A stretch of 30,037 bases of DNA from Acanthamoeba castellanii str. Neff (lineage: Eukaryota; Discosea; Longamoebia; Acanthamoebidae), in NCBI RefSeq assembly GCF_000313135.1, contig NW_004457380.1, positions 213,425-243,461 of the forward strand, written 5' to 3'. The notes beneath the pieces were generated by a model that saw nothing but the letters and a program-made list of their open reading frames with translations, searched no databases and was not told where the DNA came from. The stretch's first letter is position 1. Every line of letters starts with the position of its first letter. Made by a program: the position numbers and the translations under genes. This document shows positions 20,413-29,952 of this stretch, piece after piece.

Positions 20413-21192
20413 CCATTGTGTAGAATTGAACGCCAGTAATGAAGATTGAAGAGCCACTTACCTTGGCGTTGATGAGCTGCAGGGCCATGAGGTGGTTGAA
20501 GTAGTACGGCGTGAAGATGATCACCTCATCCCCCACATCGCAGATCGTCATCACCACGCTCATGAACGCTGGTCGCCCCAACACACAACCGTACGAACAT
20601 CAAAAATGCACGTTCTCTTAAGAGAAAGCGCCAAAGAAGATTCCCTCGAGCGCGACTCAGCTCGGCCGAGCGTGTGGGTGGTATCGTGAGAAGAAAAGAC
20701 GCAAGGTGGGGTTACCTTGGTTGCCGCCGCAGGTGATGTGTATCTCCTTGCCTTCGATGCCGTTGCGCTCCCGGCACTTCTTCAGCAGGGCCTCGCGCAG
20801 GGCCGGCAGGCCTTCGATCGGGCCGTACCTGCGCACTCACGACTAACGTCAGCGTTGAGCTCGCACTCTCATTCAAGGCGGCCTGTTGTATATAAGCATA
20901 TACATAATTATAAATATATTGTAAATATGTAAGTAAGTGCGTACCTGTGCACGTCGGCGGGGACCTGGGCCAGCACCTCCTTGGATGACGTGCCCAGTGG
21001 GGCAGCTGTCAGTAGTGCAGTAGTGCGGAAAAAAAAAGAGGGGCTGCGTCATACTTGTAGGCTCGCTGCGGGAGGGGGCCAGTAGACCATGCCCTGGCCC
21101 ATGTTGATGTCGTCGGGGCCACCCTTGAGGTAGGGGATGGCCATGTTCACCCCCGACTCCGCTGTCTCGCGCACCCTCTTCGACTGCTCCAT
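19178..21192 (-). CDS. PLP-dependent class I/II aminotransferase, VAS1-like
   Basis: Nine exons read leftward (21192-21055, 20979-20945, 20828-20716, 20568-20462, 20330-20159, 20023-19859, 19774-19642, 19576-19389, 19302-19178) give 391 residues. Fold-type I motifs are present: GQGMVYWPPP at the N-terminus, YGPIEGLPALR, ITCGGNQ, ISPNNPTGA, WLVADEAYEDF, the PLP lysine in FSKSYGLAGWRVGY (codon 19917-19919) and the substrate arginine in HLRVSF. The pattern is closest to plant VAS1, a methionine:keto-acid aminotransferase, although other aromatic or kynurenine-type transaminases share the fold. It transfers the amino group of an amino acid to a 2-oxo acid in the cytosol. The exon 1/2 junction uses the acceptor ending at 20980. 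The more obvious CAG at 21006-21008 would break the frame. Confidence 0.85.
20339..20411. repeat. long (TG)n microsatellite in an aminotransferase intron
   Basis: About 36 uninterrupted TG dinucleotides on the + strand (CA on the coding strand), inside the intron 20331-20461. A shorter (TG) run lies at about 19826-19850 in another intron of the same gene. Confidence 0.95.
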
Positions 21193-21267
21193 CTTCTGTA
21201 AAATAAAACTGCTTTTTTCTTCTACTGCATTTCTTTTTAATTTAACAACATTTTTAATCGGCAGTGA

Positions 21268-21706
21268 TCACACCCAATCCCAGGTGATGTGGACGCGGCC
21301 CTGGGCCATATCAGCGATCTTGGAGAAGGCAGCAGGGCTGAGGTCGAGGCTGCCCCAGCCGCAGGCCGGGCACATGTCCACGATGGTCACCTGCACCTGG
21401 CCCTTGGGTCCGTGGACGAGCGCCTGCCTGCCGCAGTTGGGGTTGTGGTTCGGGTTGCCACCAGGCGAAGAGCCAAACTGGGGCTTGTTCTGCATAATAT
21501 TTACAAATATGAGCAAAAGGTTTGGCAAATGTAAGCGTATACGTTCGAGGGGGGGGGGCAATTACCAGGGCGGCAACGAGCTGGTTGTTATTGTTGTACT
21601 GGCCGCAGGCCCCGAGGCCCACGTTGTAGTAGGTGCCATCGCCGTCGAAGGCCAGGGCGGAGGCCAGCACGGCCAGGAGGATAGCAAAGGTCAGGCGGAA
21701 GTGCAT
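21268..21706 (-). CDS. small secreted double-psi beta-barrel protein (RlpA/expansin/barwin-like)
   Basis: Two exons (21706-21566 and 21489-21268, intron 76 nt with GTAATT...GCAG) give 120 residues. The start yields a signal peptide, MHFRLTFAILLAVLASALAF. The mature part begins DGDGTYYNVGLGACG and contains CGRQALVH, VTIVDMCPACGWGSLDLS and IADMAQGRVHITWDWV, which are the conserved elements of the double-psi beta-barrel of RlpA, expansins and barwin, including the Asp of VDMCPxC and paired cysteines. Such domains bind or loosen polysaccharide, with or without cutting it. A role in cyst-wall or extracellular glycan handling is inference. The stop lies 76 bp before the start of the aminotransferase gene on the same strand. 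Confidence 0.88.
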
Positions 21707-22041
21707 TGCAGAAGAGAGGCCAGGAGTGTGGTTTGTCTGTTGCGGCACCCAATATTTTGTAGCCATTGGCGGACGAATAATGTTGCTGACCAATCCGAGT
21801 GTACCTAATCAGAAATTCTGTGCGGCCACGTCAGCCACGCTAAAGGCCAGACCACGCCAAAGCACCTGCCGGGAAGACTTAATGTTGAAGGCTGCAACTT
21901 GTGCTTGTGCCTTTTGCACATTAGCAGATGTGACTGAGCATACAAAGATACAATACAGTATGCGCAAACTTCAGCTCAGTGCTCCAGGGACCTGAGTGGC
22001 ATGAAAGATGTCTGCGGAGATTGTTCTGGGCCTTTTGTGAT
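21707..22041. other. intergenic region between the barrel gene and the repeat membrane protein gene
   Basis: 335 bases with no coding-like frame. It should hold the 3'UTR of the membrane protein and the promoter of the barrel protein. The only motif noted is a CCAAT on the - strand (21769-21765), about 60 bases before the barrel ATG, which may be chance. Confidence 0.35.
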
Positions 22042-23180
22042 CTACAGCTCATCATTTTTGGGTGGTGCGAAGTCATCGGTCGAGCTGAAGTTGATCGAGC
22101 CTCGCCCTGCGCTCATCCTCCTCTTCCGCACCCACGCCACCAACACCGCCACCGCCACCACCGCCACCACCACTGCAACCGCCACAGGGATTGCCACCGC
22201 CACGGCGATCACCCAGGTCTGATCGTCTCCCGTCGAGCCCTTCTTTCCCTTCAGGAAAAGCCCAAAGTCTGCGGCCCCATGGCATCAGTTCATCTCGTGT
22301 AGGAGGATCAGAATTGGGGGAAGATTACCTGGATCGTGAATGAGCGTGGCGTTGCCGAAGTAGGGGAAGCGCAGGACCAGCTCCGATGTGGCTGTGTTGA
22401 TGGAGCTGGCCGTCGTGACGATCGTCGTCATTGTAGTTGTTGTGTTGCTGATGACTTCCGCTACATCGAGCACGCGGATGGTGGCGTCGACTCGGCCGCC
22501 GTGCTGGCCGCGCAGCTCGAACGTGGTCATGTTGGCCGTCGTGTTTAGGGCTGTGGCCGAGGCAAAGGGCGGGTAGACGGCGATGGCCACCTCGAGGTTG
22601 TTATCGGGCGAGACCCACGGCCAGCCGGTGATCGCCAGCGACAGCTTGGCCAGCTCGGGCCTCAGCGGAAGGGTAATGTTCGCGAACAATGCAGTACCGG
22701 GCCTGTCGAACAGCGATATGGTCGCCACCACCTTGGTCGTGGTGTCGTTGAAAAGGCCGACTACCTCGAGCACGAACTCCTGAGTGGCGTTGGTGGTGCT
22801 CGACACTGCTTGCCACTTGCCCTCGAGCACTGCGCTCTGTACGACTGACCCGTCAGGCGCCACCTCGTTGAGCCGCGGAAACGTGAACTCGACCGAGAGA
22901 TCGGCCGCGAACGACGCAGCTTTGCCTTCGGGGGCTGGGTCGGCGGGCAGGATGCTGAAGGTGGGCCGCAGCTCGTCGAGCTCGAGGAGGAAGGGGATGC
23001 CCGCGGTGGCGTTGGAGAAGACCGACGTCGATGGGCGGATCGCGAACTCGACGATGGAGCCTGACCACGTGCGCAGAAGGTATGGCGAAGCGGCGAGCGC
23101 CAGGCTGCCGACGGTGTTGGGCGCTACGTTCCGCTCCTTGACGTACAGCTCCACCACGCTCGATTGAATCTCACCTAATG

Positions 23181-23224
<44 letters not shown>

Positions 23225-25752
23225 TGGCGGTGATGTGTGCGTACGCGTGTGGATGTCAGGCCAGCGTGTGAGTGTGTGTGCATGCGCATGCAAGTGCGTT
23301 TCGAGTACCGGGAGGGAAGTAGAAGCTCGAGGCGTTGGAGGTGAGCGTGAGATTGCCGCCTGCATGCGCGACGAACCCGACCCTGAACCCGCCGGTCATG
23401 GGTCCACCCGTCGCCCTGGCGCGTACGCGCAGCGGCCTGTCCCACGACACATACTGGTCCACGAACGGTGTAACGAACTCTATCGTGGCCTCCGGCAGGA
23501 ATCGAACCGTGCTGCAGTTGCCTGCAGGCACAGCTTCCGCGTCAGGCCGTGAACGACATCGCACAGCTGTTGAAGGAGTGGGAATCGAACCGTCGACGGT
23601 GGTGCCGATGGGGAGGCCGTGCAGGATCGGCCGTAGGTTGTCGGGGTCGTCGCACCACACGACGGTCTGGTTCGGGCTGGCGCCCTGGAACTGTACCGCG
23701 CGGGTGAAGTTGACCCAACCGCCCACGGCGGCGTTGAGTGGCGAGTACTGGAGGGCGTGCGATTGGCTCAGAGCTTCGGTGTTGGCCTCGGTGGTGAGCC
23801 CCACCCGACCGTAGGACAACCATTCACCGCCCTCGTAGGACACCGCCAGCAGGCTGCTGGATTGGCCTGTCGAGTGGGAGGGACGGCCAGCGAGGTCAGT
23901 CAGAAAAAGAGTCAATGTTTTGGGGCGGGAGACCGCTTGAGTGCCAACAACGTACTCGTGGTGTCGGACAGAAGCACTGACAGGTCGCCGTGCTGGACCC
24001 AATTGAGATAATCCTCTGTCACGATTCCTGCAGTTTTGTTTAGATAAAGGAAAAGGCGTTGAGATTGGAGCAAAAAGATGTTTCGTGCCTCTGAGCTTAG
24101 AGTTGCCGGCTCCTCGAAGCGACACCGTCATGTCCCCTTTTTGGTCCCACAGAGAATTGGCCACAATGCAACCTGCGTTGCGTGCGTGTTCTGTTGTGAG
24201 CGACCGACAGCAGGCGGGGAAGACAACAAGGCAATCGCTCTCTTACCTCGTGTCAGAAAGGCGTTGCTGGTGGTGATGTTGATGGACACATCGCCTATCT
24301 GGTTCCAATACGCTCCTCCGCCCGGTGGCTGCGGGCCTAGCCAGATGCCCACAGCTTGACCTGCAAACAAATGAGAAAAAAGGTGCAATCAAACTACAGA
24401 AAACCCAAGGTGCGCTTGGGTTCTGGAAGGTTGGCGGTACCTTCAACTACCTCGACATCCATGGTCACCGACCCTTCTTGCACCCACTCCAGCTTGACAA
24501 ACGGAACAAAGGCGTCAAATTGAATCCCTAGCACCACATCGTCGTAAGTGATGGGCAAGCAAGAAAGCAATGCAGAGCTGAGTGGCTCACCGCCAATCGA
24601 CCCCGGCCCCACGCCTGTGGCGGCAATCGTCACATTTCCCTTCTGCAGCCACGTGACAGAGGAGTTCTGCACGGCTGTGACCTCAATACCTGGGAGCGCT
24701 TGGGTGAACACGATTGTAAACAGGTGAAAGTATGAGGGTGTCGCACATCTGCCGCTCAACTGCTCACCCTGCATGTTGAAAGTCACACTCTCCGTTTGAT
24801 TCCACAGCGCAGTCTGGAGCGCCCCAATCGTAATTCCTGCCAATTCGTTGTTGGTCAGAAGTATCATCACACCTCTAAAACCGAGGATGGGTTGCATACC
24901 AGCTCGGGATATGTAGCCAGCGTTTGTGCTCGTGAAGCTCGCTTGGCCATGCTGGTGCCACGTGGCGTGATCGCCCTTGAGGTGGACCCCCGACCACTGC
25001 TGGAACGTGCAGTCGAAGTCGCCGCGCTGCACCCAGGTGGCATTGTCCAGCGTTACGCCTACCAGCTCATCCGGAGTCGTCGCAGGAACTACCAGTGATA
25101 CGTCGCCGACCTGGTCCCACGTTCCTCCCGCAACAACCTCAACACCTTTGGTCGCACAGAAGATGTTAGTTTTGTAAGATATACAATATGTCGACACGCA
25201 CGTATATTCTGCATTCGTCACATTCTGAATGTGGGCCATGGGCACGGTGAACGTACTGGCGTTGTTCAGCTGGAAGGTGCCGATGGTGCTAAAACTGACA
25301 CCTCGAATGCTCAGCCACTTGCCAACTCCGTTGACAACTACAACTCCGTTGTTCATTACACTTGCCCCGCCAAATGAGGTTATGCTGGTGCTTGCTTCTT
25401 GTTCAAAGAAGAGGCGAACGAAAGGAAAGGGGTGAAGCAATGGTACGAAAAGGTGAGAGGCCGGGTGATGTTGATGGCGGGCTCGTTGTAGGGTTGAGGA
25501 TCGATCAGAATGACCGAGCCTGCCGGAGAAGTGGTTGCCGCCTCCCCGATCGATGCGTAATCGCACCCCGTGGGGCAGACGGTAACTCCCGCAACTCTAC
25601 GGGGTGAGGGGGGGGGAAGTGAGAAGAAGGTGCACTAACCTCCCCGCCAGTCTAACCGCGTACGGTGGAGCAAGTAAGCAACAGAGGAGCGTTACAACCA
25701 AGGCCTGGTTGATCGCTGGCCCCTTGTTGGCACGCTTGGCCGGCTGGTGCAT
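22042..25752 (-). CDS. type I membrane protein with W-x-Q-x-G beta-helix-like repeats
   Basis: Twelve exons (25752-25640, 25596-25447, 25360-24900, 24836-24768, 24689-24591, 24527-24441, 24360-24247, 24172-24089, 24027-23956, 23866-23309, 23174-22329, 22268-22042) close to 959 residues. The start has a signal sequence, ALVVTLLCCLLAPPYAV. Next comes VCPTGCDYASIGEAATTSP, then VILIDPQPYNEPAINITRPL, the entry pattern of right-handed beta-helix (pectate-lyase-like) proteins. Nine repeat units with the core W-x-Q-x-G follow, then two large exons rich in N-glycosylation sites (NATAG, NATQ, NDTT, NTTAN). The last exon supplies a Val/Ala-rich transmembrane helix, the stop-transfer RKRR and a short tail ending in DDFAPPKNDEL. 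Topology: extracellular, surface anchored. The function is unknown, with adhesion or glycan binding as guesses. The exon 2/3 acceptor (25361-25362) was chosen by phase. Confidence 0.85.
22128..22218 (-). other. transmembrane segment of the repeat membrane protein
   Basis: The last exon encodes a run of Val, Ala, Ile, Leu and one Pro, starting WVIAVAVAIPVAVAVVVAVV and ending LVAWV. RKRR and a short polar tail of about 25 residues follow. The DNA is a degenerate GCC/ACC array on the + strand. The segment is in frame with the extracellular exons through the phase-1 intron 22328-22269. Confidence 0.85.
23178..23227. repeat. (CGTG)n tetranucleotide repeat in an intron
   Basis: About twelve copies of the four-base unit GTGC/TGCG on the + strand, inside the intron 23308-23175 of the repeat membrane protein gene. 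Confidence 0.9.
23956..25200 (-). repeat. nine W-x-Q-x-G protein repeats, six carried on single exons
   Basis: The units read leftward as TWDQVGDVSLVV, ATWVQRGDFDCTF, ATWHQHGQASFT, ALWNQTESVTFNM, VTWLQKGNVTIAA, EWVQEGSVTMDV, YWNQIGDVSINI, SLWDQKGDMTVSL and LNWVQHGDLSVLL. Each is preceded by a G[IV]-starting segment of 6-14 residues. Units 1-3 share one exon. Units 4-9 each occupy one exon of 69, 99, 87, 114, 84 and 72 nt, all with phase-1 introns on both sides. Confidence 0.85.
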
Positions 25753-25980
25753 TGGCTGTTGGCACTGTCCTGAAGTGAAGAGAGTGTTTGCGGTCCACGC
25801 AAGTTACAAGTTTCGGGCTCGAGCCAGCACAACGGCGCCGCCTCGAGGCCACACTTCATTGGTGGACAGAGAGAGACCAATATATATTTTGATTTTTTTT
25901 TAATGCCCAAAGCCAAACAAGAAAGTGCACAATAAGTGGGCACGCAAGAGGCTGGGGCAGTGTTGGCGGACAGTCTTCGT
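25753..25980. other. spacer between metE and the repeat membrane protein gene
   Basis: 228 bases between the metE stop and the ATG of the next - strand gene. It contains an A/T-rich run near 25880-25902, including ATTAAA on the - strand, a possible weak poly(A) signal for metE. No gene seen. Confidence 0.35.
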
Positions 25981-28900
25981 CTAGGCGTCGCCTCCCTTGG
26001 TCTCCTCGCTGTCCTTGTTGAGCGAGTCGACGTTCTTGTTGGCCAGGCCGTTCTTGCGGTGCTGCTGGTTGGACTCGTACTCGGCCCGCAGGATGCTGGC
26101 GGCGGTGACCATGTTGCGCAGCGACGGCACGACCTCCTTCCACTGGCGGGTCTTGAGGCCGCAGTCGGGGTTGACCACGACGCGCGACGGGTGGAGGTGC
26201 TTGAGGAAGAGGCGCAGCTTCTCGACAATCTCGTCGACGGTGGGCACCACCGGGCTGTGGATGTCGTACACGCCGGGGCCGATGTCGCGCTCGTAGCCGT
26301 AGGCGGTGAGGTCCTTAATCGTCTTGTCGTTGTTACGCGAGTTCTCGATCGAGATTACATCGGCATCGAGCGCGTCGATCGCCGCCATCACGTCGTCAAA
26401 CTCAGCATAGCCTGAAACAAAACATCAATCAGCACGGCATAATACGACACGACACGACACGACATGGGCGTACACATGTGGGTGACGATCTGGACGGATG
26501 AGGGGGCGCCGGCGGTGGCCAGGCGGAAGGAGTCGACGGCCCACTGGAGGTAGGCGTCGCGACGGGCCGCGTTGAGCGGGAGGCCCTCGCGCAGGGCCGG
26601 CTCGTCGACCTGCACCACCTTGGCGCCGGCCTTGGTCAGGTCGTCGATCTCGTCGCGCAGGACCAGGGCGATCTGGAGGGCCTGCTCGCGGCGGGTGATG
26701 TCGGCCCGCGGGAAGGACCAGTTGAGAATGGTGGTGGGGCCGGTGAGCATGGCCTTGACCGGCAGGTGGGTGTAGGACTGGGCCACGACGAACTCGCGCA
26801 CGGTCATCGCCAGACCGCCGCTGCGGCTCAGGTCGCCCCAGATGATGGGCGGACGCACGCATCGGCTGCCGTACGACTGCACCCAACTTGTTTTGTAAAC
26901 CACATCAATCATTAGTTAAGCGCACGACCCACATGACACATAACATGGCCATGTTGAAGTACCCGTTGTTGGTGAAGGCAAAGCCGTCGATCTTCTGGCC
27001 GAAGTACTCGACCATGTCCGTGCGCTCAAACTCGCCGTGGACGGGCACGTCGATGCCGAGGCCCTCCTGGAGCCCGATCGAGTGGGCGATGTGCTGGTCG
27101 ATCTGCGACCGGTACTCGTCGGCCGTGATGCGGCCGCGCTGCAGCTTGACGCGCAGGCCGCGCACGGTGGTGGTCTGCGGCAGCGAGCCGATGCTGGTGG
27201 TGTAGAACAGAGGCAGAGGGACCTGCTGGGGCTTGCGCTGGGCAAAGGCCTGGGCGCGCTTGAGGTCCTCCTCCTTGAGGTTGGCGATGCGCGTGCGGAT
27301 GGCCTCGCTCGAGGGCTTGGCCGAGTGGAACGCCGACCAGGCCTCCTCGATCGCCTTCTTCTCCTCTAGCGCAGCGGCATTGTCACCATCTTAATTCGAC
27401 ACACGATAGACACACACGCCACGCGACTGAGTTCACTGAGATCTCGTGAAGTGGAAAACGATTGAAGTAGTACCCTTCTTGATGAGCCTAGCGATGAAGT
27501 CGACCTCCTTGAGCTTCTGGAAGGCGAAGGCAAGGACCTGGCGCAGGGCCGAGGGCAGCTTGGTCTCCACGGTGGCATCGTAGGGCACGTGCTGGAGTGA
27601 CGCCGAGGGCTGGACCACCAGCTTGCCCTCGAACGACGCGCGGATGGCGGCGAGCTTGCTGATGACGTCATCAACCTGTCCGAGAGCGGCGGCACGCGTC
27701 AGTGTCGATAATAACGTGTGTGGTGGATGTGGCATCTAGACGCCTACGCGCCACGTACGTTGATCTGCCAGACGTTGCGGGCATCAACCACGCCGGCGCC
27801 GAGGGTGAGGTGCTTGGGCAGCCCGTGCTTGGCCAGGAGGCCGGCGTTGTCGCCGCGGGTGAAGTCCAGGCTGACGCCGACCACGTTCTTGGGTGCGGCC
27901 TGGAGCCACTTGAAGGTCTCCTCGCCGAGGTCGTCGAAGAAGGTGACGAGGTGGACCTTGGGTCCGTCGGCGAGCGCCTCGAGCACGTGGGTAAGGAGAG
28001 CGCGGGTCTCGGCGTCGTGGTTGACCACGAGAATGGGCTCCTGGAACAGCACCTCGTCGACGTGGGCGGCCTTAAGCTGCTTGAACAGCTCGACGTAGTG
28101 GGGCAGGACGTGGTCCTTGAGGAAGGCCGCGGCCAGCTGGGCCTTGGTCTCGGGTGCCGCCTGCTGCGCGCCGCCGACAATGTAGCGGCACAGCTTGACC
28201 AGCGTCACCGGTCCGAGCACGATGGGCAGCGACTGCACCTGAATGTGCGTGTGTGCATGTGTGCGTGTATGTGTGTCAGTGCAACAATTCGGAGTGTAAT
28301 GGGTGGTAGACCAAAGAAAGGTTACCGTCTTGCCAGCAGCGGCGGCGGCGACGATGTCGCGGGACTTGGCGATCTGCTGGAGGAAGTCGGAGAAGTCGAC
28401 CTCGGCGGCGAACTTGCCGGCGAGGAAGGGCTCCTCGATCTCGGGCACCAGGTAGTGGTAGTTGGTGTCGAACCACTTGGTCATGTGCAGCGCCCTGGCG
28501 CCGGGGATACCGCGAGCCAGCGCGAAGTACAGGTCCAGACCCTCCTAAAAATAACAATAATAACATTTAAAAATGCAATGCCCACAACATTTGTGAAACG
28601 GTGAATGTTTGTCGACATCACGCAAATTCTACGCAACACGCACACATTCCACGTTGCACACGCACACGCAGCCTAATACTGACACCACACAGGAAGGGCG
28701 CATGCGTGCGTACCTTGCCCGAGTTGGCGAAGCGCGAGGGGATGAGGCCGAGGCGGAAGGTCCAGTCGAGGACCTGGTCGTAGAGGCTGAAGCTGCCTAC
28801 GCCGATGCGCTCGATGCCGGCGTCGACCTGGGCGAGGAGGTTGGCCTTCTCGACCTGGGCGGCCACGTCGAGCAAATGGGTACGGTCGGTGGTGCCGGCC

Positions 28901-29004
28901 CAGTAGGACTCGAGCGCCTTCTTAAGCTCTCGGTCCTTGCCCACACGCGGGAAGCCGATGGTGCCCGTGGCGACCTCGGAGAACTGGGGTACGTTGATTG
29001 ACAT
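25981..29004 (-). CDS. metE: cobalamin-independent methionine synthase
   Basis: Seven exons (29004-28714, 28544-28326, 28238-27759, 27675-27474, 27365-26963, 26886-26474, 26411-25981) give 812 residues. The enzyme transfers the methyl group of 5-methyltetrahydropteroyl-polyglutamate to homocysteine, the last step of methionine synthesis, in the cytosol. Diagnostic stretches are [94 protein letters not shown] and [11 protein letters not shown]. The zinc ligands His and Cys (in HMC, junction 26474/26411) and the second Cys (in PDCG) are present. The protein is some 40-50 residues longer than usual because of a polar C-terminal tail ([20 protein letters not shown]). ATG 29004 is the first in-frame ATG. 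Sequence upstream is open to 29112 but without an ATG. Confidence 0.95.
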
Positions 29005-29090
29005 GACGGTCTTGTTGATACGAGTAGAATAGCAGCGGTGTTGAGAGTAGTTGTTGGTGTTGAGGAAAGATCGAATGAGCGAAGAATCTC

Positions 29091-29213
29091 CTGTCAAGAG
29101 TCTGTATAACACACCACATCAAGAAGATCTAAGTCACTCTCTGTTGTGTAGCGTGTTGTTTGGTTTGTTGTCGTTGTTGTTGTTGTTGGGTGTCGGGCAG
29201 GGCTGAGCCTTAC
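29091..29213 (-). other. probable 5'UTR intron of metE
   Basis: On the - strand a strong donor AAG|GTAAGG at 29213 pairs with an acceptor TTGACAG at 29091, between the TATA box and the start codon. Its removal would delete an upstream ATG (29122) whose frame otherwise overlaps the metE start. Confidence 0.55.
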
Positions 29214-29307
29214 CTTGGCTTTCTGGACAACTGGAGAGCGAGCGAGTGAGCCTGAGTGCCGGTGCGGTTTTGGGTAAGAAGGGAAAGTGGAGGGCTCAGG
29301 TGGTGGC

Positions 29308-29314
29308 TTTTATA
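29308..29314 (-). promoter_or_regulatory. metE: TATA box of metE
   Basis: TATAAAA on the - strand in a GC-rich setting (GGTATAAAAGCC), about 300 bases upstream of the start codon and about 95 bases upstream of the 5'UTR donor. Transcription would start near 29280. Confidence 0.6.
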
Positions 29315-29952
29315 CCTGGTCTGGTGAGCCAGAAGCCGGCCCTCTGTCAACTCTCCGCTCGCCTGCTGTTGGCCCATTTCAACCCCGCACGCCCACACGC
29401 ACCGCCACACGACCCACCAGGGCCGACACGTCAGCGCACGCCGAGCAGGTTGGTGGCCCAACACCGCGCCCAGGCCAGCGTAATGTTGGGCGGACGGACG
29501 GAGCGGAAACAGAACACACAAAAGGTAAAACTCCTGGCTGGCGCGGTGAGTGCGCGTGCGGTGTTAGTACAAACACCGGGCGTGGCCGGCGGCGTACCAA
29601 CAACTGTCGGAGTTGCCCACACTGCAACCGATAGGCCAGGAAACATCCGTAGCGGTTGTGTTGGTATCGGTGGTGCCGGTGGCTTGGTGTTGGTGGAGAG
29701 GCGCCCGAGACCTCCGCGACCCAATACATTGCAGTAGTGGTATGCCGGCCACGAGCGGCCAACGGACTGTCGCATGCCTGTATTGCCTCCCCCCCTCACC
29801 AATGAGCGCTAAATAAAGAATAATAGAAGGAGACGCTGGAGGGCATGTCGGCACCTTGTACGTTAGGAGCAAAGGGAGGGAAGCAATGGAGGATGATTGA
29901 ATGCCCGCATGACGGCGTTGCTCATCTTGTCGCACTACACTTGCTCGTGATT
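29315..29952. other. intergenic region upstream of metE, no gene seen
   Basis: About 640 bases. Several open frames exist on both strands, but they are Pro/Arg/Gly-rich, lack introns and have no recognisable domain. I treat them as GC-driven chance frames. An AATAAA on the + strand (29812-29817) has no coding partner upstream. Confidence 0.45.

Noticed and set aside
20945..21055. Apparent frameshift between exons 1 and 2 of the aminotransferase
   Set aside because: The first CAG acceptor breaks the frame, but the acceptor ending at 20980 restores it, and the joined sequence then has the family's expected spacing between the WPPP and YGP motifs.
22073..22285. Gly-rich and Arg-rich frames opposite or alongside the transmembrane exon
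   Set aside because: They are other frames of the GCC/ACC-rich DNA. The Val/Ala frame is the one that joins the extracellular exons in phase and ends in a basic stop-transfer signal.
25361..25446. Apparent one-base frame conflict between exons 2 and 3 of the repeat membrane protein
   Set aside because: Using the acceptor GGCAAG ending at 25361 instead of the nearer AG gives matching phase and closes the whole model to a multiple of three.
27702..28604. Long + strand open frame opposite metE
   Set aside because: It is antisense to well-conserved metE exons and is kept open by GC-rich codon use. It has no domain and crosses metE introns.
29005..29112. N-terminal extension of metE resembling a mitochondrial leader
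   Set aside because: The frame is open and contains a presequence-like stretch ending RCYST, but it has no ATG and runs into the probable 5'UTR acceptor at 29091.
29246..29737. + strand frame of about 163 codons upstream of metE
   Set aside because: It overlaps the metE TATA box and 5'UTR, has no recognisable motif and is compositionally random. The AATAAA at 29812 alone is not enough.
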